From: Saprospiraceae bacterium UBA7687
GTDB taxonomy: Bacteria; Bacteroidota; Bacteroidia; Chitinophagales; Saprospiraceae
Length of the DNA stretch: 64,000 nt
Assembly (NCBI GenBank): GCA_002482845.1
Contig: DLGT01000141.1
Span: 8,229 to 72,228 of the forward strand
Direction: 5' to 3'
Shown here: piece by piece, positions 1-6,413 of the stretch
How the letters are laid out: each line of letters opens with the position of its first letter
Numbering within the stretch: the first letter of the stretch is position 1
The notes under the pieces: model-generated
What the model saw: only the letters and a program-made list of their open reading frames with translations
Told to the model about the DNA's origin: nothing
Databases searched by the model: none
Position numbers and translations under genes: made by a program

Positions 1-612
1 GAAACTAAGTTCATAGTCTTCTGTCATGCGTTCGGCAAACCTTTTACCAAGTGAAATAACTTTTGACTTATCATCCTGTTCAATCAATTTGAAACATTTT
101 TTTTCTATTCTAATCCTGTTGGCTCTCCATTCCTCATTCCCGAAAGCATGATTTTTACCTGTGCTTAGTGGGAAGTATATGCACCTCAAATTTTGTGTCG
201 TTACAAGTTCTCTATACTTAGCAAAAAACAAAAATGGTGTGTCATTCAATATTATGAGGTTGTCCTCGTCTTCTTTTAAAATTAAGTTCAACATAGAGAC
301 AAAGGAAACACAAGTGAAATCCCACTCTTTGAAACTCCTCCACATATCCCATTCACTTTGCCCTTTGCTTGTATTACATAACGGAATCATTTGCCCACCT
401 GTCTTAATCGTCAAGGCGTTTGCGGCATCAAAACATTCTTTGTTGAATACTTTAGATTCCTTGTCAACATTTACATAAGCGATACTTACTTTCAATTGCT
501 GCTTATCCGTTAGAGAGGTTAAAGAGGTTATAATGTTCTTTGCAATAGTGCCAACACCCGAATAATAAGTTCCAATGCCGTCATAAGTCGCTATTATTAA
601 ATGTTTTTTCAT
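1..612 (-). CDS. Glycosyltransferase-like protein, N-terminal part (cut by left edge)
   Basis: The frame is open from an ATG at 612 to the left edge, giving 204 residues with no stop. The N terminus (MKKHLIIATYDGIGTYYSGV followed by GTIAKNI) resembles the glycine-rich nucleotide-sugar loop region of GT4/GT5 (glycogen synthase-like) glycosyltransferases. A later stretch around residues 120-135 (NDTPFLFFAKY) fits the N-terminal Rossmann half of that fold. The catalytic C-terminal half lies outside the window, so substrate and product cannot be inferred. The start is 32 bp downstream of the RloC-like gene on the same strand, with no attC-like site between them, so the two genes may share one cassette and one transcript. 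Family assignment is by eye and only moderately secure. Confidence 0.6.
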   Translation of the reverse strand, partial: MKKHLIIATYDGIGTYYSGVGTIAKNIITSLTSLTDKQQLKVSIAYVNVDKESKVFNKECFDAANALTIKTGGQMIPLCNTSKGQSEWDMWRSFKEWDFTCVSFVSMLNLILKEDEDNLIILNDTPFLFFAKYRELVTTQNLRCIYFPLSTGKNHAFGNEEWRANRIRIEKKCFKLIEQDDKSKVISLGKRFAERMTEDYELSF

Positions 613-644
613 GTGATAACTAAAAGCAGTTAAAGGGGTGTTGA

Positions 645-3239
645 TTATTCTGCAAAAACTTTTTCACGAATCTCTTTCAATTCTTTTTTCAGTGCAAGGA
701 AGAAATCAATCTCATTTTTCAAATTATCCGATGTCGGCTTTACTGCGACAAAAGCATCGCTGTGAAGATGGGCTTCAATATATCTGCCAAGTAATCCTAC
801 TTTTTCAATTACCTTTTCTGTGAAGTCAGGGCTAACAACAACTTGTTCTAATCTATCAACGCTAACTCTTTCATCAAACCTAAGAACAACTGCCTTGAAT
901 AAATCAAAGATTATAAAGTATTCATAATTGGTTCTTAAGGAGGCGAAGCCATCTTTAAGAATTTGTTCTCTTAATTCTGGGGCTGCTGTTCTTGATGCCT
1001 CCCATGCTTCGGTTGCTCTCTTAACTGATTTGTAATCCCCTTCGGTAGCTGGGCTGTTGTTGTTTGAAATTACTCCAACGTGGTCTGCAATACATTCTAT
1101 CCAATGGCACTGAAAACCTATACCTAAACCTTCTGAAAAATTCTTTAAGAAGTTTACAAAAAGTAAATCATGTGTGAACACGATTACTTGTTTGTTGGAC
1201 GCAAGTCCAACAATTCTTTTTGCGATGTCAACTTTTCTTAAATGGTCAAGTGATGTAACAGGGTCGTCAAACACTACTCCTGTATTGTTCGGGTTCAATT
1301 GAATTTCAGTTAAGAAATCGGCTAATGAAATTGCCCTTTGTTCTCCTTCGCTTAAAACTCGGTTGGCTGTTTGTCCTGCAACTTGTAGTTTTCTTAAAGT
1401 AGAAAGTTTGGCGTTGCGTTGAACAATACGAACAACTTTTGGAGCATTCAATACTTCGCATTCAGCATTGAATGTGTTTGTGTAGTTGTCTGTAATATGT
1501 TCTGTAAAAAGTCCACCTTGAAAAGTTGTAAGGGAGTTTGTCCTGAATGCACTTGCTACTACTTGCTCTGCTTTGGCTGCCCACTTGTGGGCTTTTACAA
1601 AAGCCAACACTTGTTCTAAAAGTTTGCTTAAAAGCAATCTGTCATTAAGCAGATTCAATTGAAATGTAAGCGATGCAATTTCTTTGTCGGGATTTTTTGC
1701 AATCAACTCGTCAATTGTTTTTTGAATATGCTGCAAGATTGGCTGATACTCATTTGTGTTTTCTGAAAATGATTTGGTAGGCAAATCTTTATTCAGTGCA
1801 GTCAGATTTTTAATTAGGTTCTGTCTAACTGTTTCAGATTCTTTTACAATAACATCCCACTTTTTTAAAAGGTCGGGAGCAACTGTTGTTAAGTAGGAAT
1901 GAAGCAAAGTTGCATCATCAAACTTAGCAGGGCTTAATCCTTTGAGTTCACTTATTGCCTCTTTAATACGTTGAATAATTCTGTTCAACTCTCTTTCCGC
2001 TTCGCTTTTCAAAAACTGCCAGTAAGTATCTACTAAAGCGTTCTCTTTTTCTTGAAGTGGTTGAAGGCAGAAAAGGCAGTTATCATTTTCAGAAGGGTAA
2101 AGAGGGTTTCCATTTCGGTTTGCTTCAATAGCAGAAGCGTAGCTTCTTGCAGAAACAATAAAATCTCTCCATTCTTTGCTACCAATTAAATCAATGTCAT
2201 ATCCTTCTAAACTTTTTATTCCTTGTTCTTTTGAGAGTGCTTGCAGTTGATGAAAGGAATCAATCAAATTCAAGTAGTAATTTATTTTTTCAGAAGTCAA
2301 GCAAGCAAGCATTGCTTGCTGCCTTTGCATAAACTCTGTAAGTTCTCTTTTGAGTTTTTCAAGTTCCGCAATTTGCTTCTGTATGTTTAACGCTTTCAAT
2401 CGTTCTATTTCAGCCTTTATCCTTTCAAGTTCAGCAGCATCTTCTTCTGTAAAAGTTCCCGCTTTAATGATTGCTTCTTCGTTTGAAGAAGCACCCAAAT
2501 TCAAAATGAGTTCTTGAATATGGTTGGCGTTTGTAAAAAGATGAGTGAATGTGTTGGTTGGTCGGTTAGATGTAATGTCGGCAAATGCTTTTTGTTTTAC
2601 CGCTTCAAAAAGTTGTAAAACTTTTTCAAAGAAGTCAAAACCTGTCGGTGTAAAATTGAGTTGATTGTCATTCTCCAAATGCACACGCACACAAGTAGTA
2701 TCAAAAACCGCAAACTGCGAAAACTCTGAACTTTCTCTGTCCGTTGGAAATACTTTTGAATATGGTTCGCCAGTGGTTTGAAAAATAAAATTGCATTTAG
2801 GTTCTCCAGTTGAACCTTCAACAAAAACATTTTGCAAAATATTTTTGTCGCCTCTTGAAATGAATGCGTTGTTCAATAACCTTACATAACCTGATTTGCC
2901 TGAACCATTCGCACCGTAAACAATTGTCAAGTTTCCATTTATTTCAATTGCTTGTCCTTGGTGCAAGGCGTTTACATTTTCAATGTCATTGATTAAACGC
3001 AACTTTAGATTGGTGGCTTCGCCAACAATTGCATTTGCAATTTCGTTGAAAACTATTTCTGTCCTTTCTTCTGTTTGCTCAATCAGTTGCCAATCCTCTG
3101 AAAATAGTTTATAAGTAGCCACTGCTAAGACATCAGTAACACTTTCTCCTTCAAGCAAACGATTCCCTGAATACTGAAACCAGTATTCTTGGTGCTTGAG
3201 CCAATCTATTATTTGATTTTTAAGAGGTATTGCTGACAT
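645..3239 (-). CDS. RloC-like zinc-hook ABC ATPase with HEPN-like C terminus (candidate anticodon nuclease)
   Basis: The 864-residue protein has a Walker A GANGSGKSG at about 109-117 and a coiled-coil stretch at about 265-310. A CLFC zinc-hook-like motif lies at 388-391 within a second helical region. The ABC signature LSEGEQ (about 629), Walker B GVVFDDP (about 654), D-loop TSLD and switch histidine VFTHD (about 687) follow. The C-terminal domain holds R769-x3-E773 and RYIEAH at 819-824 (R-x4-H), followed by HLHSD. In the PrrC/RloC family an ATPase controls a tRNA anticodon nuclease of the HEPN superfamily, and RloC adds a Rad50-like zinc hook. The layout here fits, so a role in phage defence by tRNA cleavage is inferred. 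I chose the ATG at 3239 over the upstream start at 3383, because the extra 48 residues look like translated non-coding DNA. An unrelated overcoming-lysogeny-type or AAA_13 ATPase remains possible. Confidence 0.7.
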   Translation of the reverse strand: MSAIPLKNQIIDWLKHQEYWFQYSGNRLLEGESVTDVLAVATYKLFSEDWQLIEQTEERTEIVFNEIANAIVGEATNLKLRLINDIENVNALHQGQAIEINGNLTIVYGANGSGKSGYVRLLNNAFISRGDKNILQNVFVEGSTGEPKCNFIFQTTGEPYSKVFPTDRESSEFSQFAVFDTTCVRVHLENDNQLNFTPTGFDFFEKVLQLFEAVKQKAFADITSNRPTNTFTHLFTNANHIQELILNLGASSNEEAIIKAGTFTEEDAAELERIKAEIERLKALNIQKQIAELEKLKRELTEFMQRQQAMLACLTSEKINYYLNLIDSFHQLQALSKEQGIKSLEGYDIDLIGSKEWRDFIVSARSYASAIEANRNGNPLYPSENDNCLFCLQPLQEKENALVDTYWQFLKSEAERELNRIIQRIKEAISELKGLSPAKFDDATLLHSYLTTVAPDLLKKWDVIVKESETVRQNLIKNLTALNKDLPTKSFSENTNEYQPILQHIQKTIDELIAKNPDKEIASLTFQLNLLNDRLLLSKLLEQVLAFVKAHKWAAKAEQVVASAFRTNSLTTFQGGLFTEHITDNYTNTFNAECEVLNAPKVVRIVQRNAKLSTLRKLQVAGQTANRVLSEGEQRAISLADFLTEIQLNPNNTGVVFDDPVTSLDHLRKVDIAKRIVGLASNKQVIVFTHDLLFVNFLKNFSEGLGIGFQCHWIECIADHVGVISNNNSPATEGDYKSVKRATEAWEASRTAAPELREQILKDGFASLRTNYEYFIIFDLFKAVVLRFDERVSVDRLEQVVVSPDFTEKVIEKVGLLGRYIEAHLHSDAFVAVKPTSDNLKNEIDFFLALKKELKEIREKVFAE

Positions 3240-3542
3240 TGATATTTTTAAATGATGTTTAATATTACATATTGTGAAAGGTAAAGTTTGAAACAGAATT
3301 TTGATAAAGCGTTGGCGATTGCACTCTTTTGACTTTGCTTTGGGTTGGCTTGTGTGTGAGCAGGCAAAGGCAAATGTGTGCAATGTGCGGTGGCATTAGA
3401 ATTTTTTCGCGTGGTGGCAATTTTTTTTGTTTTTTTTTCTGACGCGTCTGCCGTTCAAAGCGGTGTCGGTCGGTGTCGGTTGTTGTCAAAATGTTCATTT
3501 TTTGTCTGTTAGTTTACTGTTAGCACTGTCGTCATAGGGTTT
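3240..3542. other. Non-coding head of the RloC-like cassette
   Basis: No convincing gene is visible here. The stretch is compositionally unlike its surroundings, with G-rich runs and a direct repeat of CGGTGTCGGT at about 3462-3481. A 77-codon minus-strand frame exists but is low in complexity. The region probably holds the promoter and leader of the RloC-like gene. Confidence 0.4.
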
Positions 3543-3676
3543 CCGGTAACGTTTCGGGGCTTTGCGAAGGCAGGGCTAAATAGTACAAAAATTTAAATTA
3601 ATTACAAATGATAGTAGAAAGTACAAATGTTGAAAATATGCACCAAAGCCCTGCTTTTGCAAAACCCTTGTTGAAC
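3543..3676 (-). other. attC-like recombination site A
   Basis: The site is 134 bp. Its ends are GTTCAAC on the minus strand (complement of 3670-3676) and GTTACCG (complement of 3544-3550). Inner arms at about 3557-3576 and 3648-3669 are complementary over roughly 17 of 22 positions, including AGCCCTGC/GCAGGGCT, and enclose a long AT-rich loop. On the minus strand the AACAA side comes first and the ACGTT side last, as in canonical attC polarity. This orients the site with the minus-strand genes. Confidence 0.75.
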
Positions 3677-3785
3677 TAAACCTTCGGTAGCTTCTTGGCT
3701 TGATTCTTGGCATTATTATTTCAATCAAAAAATATTTAAAAATGTCAACAAAAAAAAGCGACCAGAAGATCTAGGTCAACACACA

Positions 3786-4700
3786 TTGATTGCTCAAGCG
3801 AGAGCACAAGTTACAGGTTTTTCAGAACTGATAGACAAATTTGAGAAAAAACTTTCTGTCTTAGGTCGTAGTCCATCGACGTTTACGAACTACACCCGAC
3901 ACATCGCCAAGATGGCACTTCACTACGATTGCCTACCTACCGAACTCGAAGAAGATCAGCTGACTGATTATCTTCACTTACTTAAAGAGCAACACAATAC
4001 TCCGTCTGATTCTTACTTTAAACACACGGTGTACGGTCTACGTATGCTCTGTAAGGTGGAAGGGTTAAAACCTCATGATATTGGCCTTCCAAGTATCAAA
4101 GGACCCAATAAACTTCTTGTAGTATTGTTAAAAGAAGAAATGTGGCGTTTGCTTCGATCCCCGGATTTGTTAAAGCACAAGATCATTATTGGTTTGCTAT
4201 ATGGTTGTGGTTTGCGATGTATGGAGGCAAGAAGTGTACGATTGCAAGATCTTGATTTTGATCGTAAAGTACTCCATGTAGTACAAGGCAAAGGAAAAAA
4301 AGATCGCTATGTACCACTGAGTGAGCACTTGATTCGAGGATTAAAGCTTTACATCGATGCAGAGCGACCTGAGGAATGGTTATTCAATGGTCAGCCTATG
4401 GAAAACCGCAAAGGTGGCGACTTTGATAGTCGATACTCACAAAAAGGAGTTCAGTGGGCTGTTAGTTCGGCATCCAAGAAAGCAGGCATCATCAAACATG
4501 TCAATGTGCATACCCTGAGACACACCTTTGCTACCCACTTGCTGGAAGACGGTATGGACATCATGACACTCAAGGAGATGCTAGGTCATGAGCGCATCGA
4601 GACGACATTAGTTTACTTGCACATAGCACAAAGTGGACGTCGCAAACCTTTCAGTCCCTTGGATACTTTATTTGTAGCATGCGCGCCGAGCACGAAGTAG
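3786..4700 (+). CDS. Tyrosine recombinase of IS91-like element
   Basis: This 304-residue tyrosine recombinase has a SAM-like N-terminal domain (about 10-95). The catalytic domain shows the box-I arginine in CGLRCMEA, the lysine region GKGKKDRYVPL, HTLRHTFATHLL, LGHERIETT and the nucleophile tyrosine in VYLHI. It ends RKPFSPLDTLF, like XerC/D-type and IntI enzymes, but has no IntI-specific insertion before HTLRH. The start given is TTG. An ATG at 3742 lies upstream in another frame after a run of eight A, so the true N terminus may have been lost to a frameshift. Its last 22 bp overlap the transposase start, which suggests translational coupling. The likely role is resolution or assistance of IS transposition, which is inference. 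Confidence 0.85.
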   Translation: MIAQARAQVTGFSELIDKFEKKLSVLGRSPSTFTNYTRHIAKMALHYDCLPTELEEDQLTDYLHLLKEQHNTPSDSYFKHTVYGLRMLCKVEGLKPHDIGLPSIKGPNKLLVVLLKEEMWRLLRSPDLLKHKIIIGLLYGCGLRCMEARSVRLQDLDFDRKVLHVVQGKGKKDRYVPLSEHLIRGLKLYIDAERPEEWLFNGQPMENRKGGDFDSRYSQKGVQWAVSSASKKAGIIKHVNVHTLRHTFATHLLEDGMDIMTLKEMLGHERIETTLVYLHIAQSGRRKPFSPLDTLFVACAPSTK

Positions 4701-5806
4701 CGCACCTACTGGCTCGATCATGGGATGAAGTAGCATTATTAGGTCTAAATAGCAGGCAAGTACGTACACTGAGGGCGATCAAAGACTGCCGTACAGTTGC
4801 CTTGGGTGGTCATGTAGATAGCTGTAACACTTGTGGTCATATACAGATCAGTTACAATAGTTGTAGGAATCGACATTGTCCTAAATGTCAAGGTCACAAG
4901 CGTGTACAATGGATCGAAGCAAGAGAGTCAGAGTTGCTTCCTGTGCCGTATTTTCATGTTGTCTTTACCTTACCGGATGAGCTAAACTCGTTGGCTATAC
5001 ATAAGCCCAAGATCATTTACGATGCACTTTTTCGAGCAGCATGGGAAACTATAGAAGCATTTACGGGCAAAGGTAACAAGTCCGGCATGATTAGCATCTT
5101 ACATACTTGGGGTCAGAATCTATCTTTGCATCCACATATCCACTGCATCATTCCCGGTGGCTTTGTGGACAGAAATGGGAAATGGAAGCCATCAAAGTCT
5201 GAAGGCAAATTCCTTTTCCCTGTCAAGGCAATGAGCAAAGTGTATCGGGCCAAATATGTGGCACTTTTGCGAGCATCTGATATGGAAGTAGAGCAATCTA
5301 CGTACGATGCCTTGTTTAAAAAAGAATGGGTAGTGTATGCCAAAAGACCTTTTGGTTCGCCATCATCCGTGATTGAGTATCTTGGCAGATATACACATAA
5401 AATCGCCATCTCCAACCATAGGATACTGTCCATCGATGATGACACCGTAACCATTTCATACAAAGACTATCGGACAGAAGGTCAAAAGAAAACAATGACA
5501 CTCAGTCATGAAGAGTTCGTTCGCAGATTTGCTTTGCATATCCTGCCGAAGCGATTTGTAAGGATAAGACATTATGGGATACTAAGTTCGACTTGGAAGC
5601 GATCCAAGTTAACCGACTTACAATCCAAACTCAAAGGGATAGTTTTAACATTATTACCTGTCGTGCTAAAAGGAACGTACCACAAATGCTGCCCATGTTG
5701 CAAAACTGGGCAGATGATCACACTGCTCACCTTTGGTAGACGTGGGCCACCGAGTGAGTTTTACAAGTCTGCCTATGAAAAGTCTAATTCCCTGATTTCC
5801 ATCTGA
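4679..5806 (+). CDS. tnpA: IS91-family HUH (Y1) transposase
   Basis: The 375-residue protein has the IS91/IS801 layout. An N-terminal zinc finger (CNTCGH ... CRNRHCPKCQG, about residues 45-75) precedes the HUH motif HPHIHCIIPGG (about 155-165). The catalytic tyrosine region YLGRYTHKIAISNHRI is at about 235-250. A second cysteine cluster (CCPCCKTG) near residue 340 is also typical. The family moves by rolling-circle replication through single-strand nicking. The gene overlaps the preceding recombinase by 22 bp in the +1 relation. The frame is intact, so the element may be active. About 200 bp of non-coding sequence follows up to attC-like site B. Confidence 0.93.
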   Translation: MRAEHEVAHLLARSWDEVALLGLNSRQVRTLRAIKDCRTVALGGHVDSCNTCGHIQISYNSCRNRHCPKCQGHKRVQWIEARESELLPVPYFHVVFTLPDELNSLAIHKPKIIYDALFRAAWETIEAFTGKGNKSGMISILHTWGQNLSLHPHIHCIIPGGFVDRNGKWKPSKSEGKFLFPVKAMSKVYRAKYVALLRASDMEVEQSTYDALFKKEWVVYAKRPFGSPSSVIEYLGRYTHKIAISNHRILSIDDDTVTISYKDYRTEGQKKTMTLSHEEFVRRFALHILPKRFVRIRHYGILSSTWKRSKLTDLQSKLKGIVLTLLPVVLKGTYHKCCPCCKTGQMITLLTFGRRGPPSEFYKSAYEKSNSLISI

Positions 5807-6006
5807 TGTTGGGTAGGGGAAGGTTTGTGTAAAAAGAAATAAAAGCTATTAATATTCCTACATGAAAAGATCAAAAACATGAAGAACCCAACTTAAGACC
5901 TTTGTAAGCCAAAATGCAAAGGAACACGTTGAGTAAATAACTATTACGATAACTCCATAATAAAAAGAAATCGTTTTTCAAGTCTGGTCCCGCTACCGAA
6001 GGTACA

Positions 6007-6064
6007 GTTCAACAGGGCGTTCATCGCATGTCCGCTGGACACGACGAACGCTTAGTTGTTAGTG
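6007..6064 (-). other. attC-like recombination site B
   Basis: The site is 58 bp, the most compact of the four. On the plus strand it runs from GTTCAAC (6007-6013) to GTTAGTG (6058-6064). The inner arms GGGCGTTCATCG and CGACGAACGC pair over about ten positions, and a second pair GTCC/GGAC closes a short loop. The outer AAC/GTT pair is offset by extra unpaired bases on the right arm (AACTAA on the minus strand), as expected of attC asymmetry. Confidence 0.8.
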
Positions 6065-6336
6065 GCAGTTATTATTTGGTTCGATATTGCGGAGGCTCTT
6101 ATGACGACTATTATAGTGCTGTTGTTTTTGTTACCAATAAGAAATCAACTGCGACAAAATACTGCTCTAAATTTAATAAAGCATTGAAAAAATGGAAGGC
6201 TTATTATGAGCAGTTTGAAACAGATAAATTTGGAATGAAATGGATAGCAGATGAACACGTTGAAAAGCACTTTGATAGATGGCATAGTCTTCAAAATATA
6301 ACCAAATGTTACTACGAAGAAGTGTCGTTCCGATAA
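6028..6336 (+). CDS. Small uncharacterised cassette ORF
   Basis: The frame has up to 102 codons and lies inside the 334-bp cassette between attC-like sites B and C. The first 14 codons overlap attC site B, so the real start is more likely later, for example TTG at 6076. The product is rich in aromatic and charged residues (YCSKFNKALKKWKAYYEQF) with no signal peptide or recognised domain. It points opposite to the array polarity, which is a minority arrangement in integron cassettes. It may be a real small soluble protein or a chance frame. No function is proposed. Confidence 0.45.
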   Translation: MSAGHDERLVVSGSYYLVRYCGGSYDDYYSAVVFVTNKKSTATKYCSKFNKALKKWKAYYEQFETDKFGMKWIADEHVEKHFDRWHSLQNITKCYYEEVSFR

Positions 6337-6340
6337 TTGC

Positions 6341-6406
6341 CACTAACGGCTGTGATATGGAGCGGACGCAGCGATAGCAAGTCTGATCTCATATCACTTG
6401 TTACAG
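6341..6406 (-). other. attC-like recombination site C
   Basis: The site is 66 bp. On the minus strand it reads CTGTAACAAGTGATATGAG at one end and CATATCACAGCCGTTAGTGG at the other. The arms GTGATATG/CATATCAC are perfect. The boxes pair with the far ends of the neighbouring cassettes: TTAGTGGCA at 6059 is the complement of TGCCACTAA ending at 6346, and TTACAGCC at 6401 is the complement of GGCTGTAA ending at 9332. This reciprocal pairing is the strongest evidence for a cassette array. Confidence 0.85.
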
Positions 6407-6413
6407 CCAGTTT

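Larger units (their letters stand above)
3550..6012 (-). mobile_element. Cassette carrying an IS91-like element (recombinase + HUH transposase)
   Basis: The segment lies between the predicted crossover points of attC-like sites A and B. Just inside site A the plus strand reads TTGAACTAAACCTTCGGTAG (from 3671). The other end, just before site B, reads CTACCGAAGGTACAGTTCAAC (5993-6013), its near-exact complement, so the ends would pair if the cassette were circular. Inside, two plus-strand genes overlap: a tyrosine recombinase and an IS91-family Y-transposase. About 200 bp after the transposase (5807-6006) is non-coding and probably holds the right end (ori/ter) of the element. IS91 elements with a tyrosine-recombinase gene upstream are known in Bacteroidota. 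Whether the IS moved into a cassette, or uses these ends itself, is open. Confidence 0.65.

Noticed and set aside
3265..3498. Minus-strand 77-codon frame upstream of the RloC-like gene
   Set aside because: Low-complexity Lys/Thr/His-rich product, overlapping the leader of a clear gene and with no recognisable domain.
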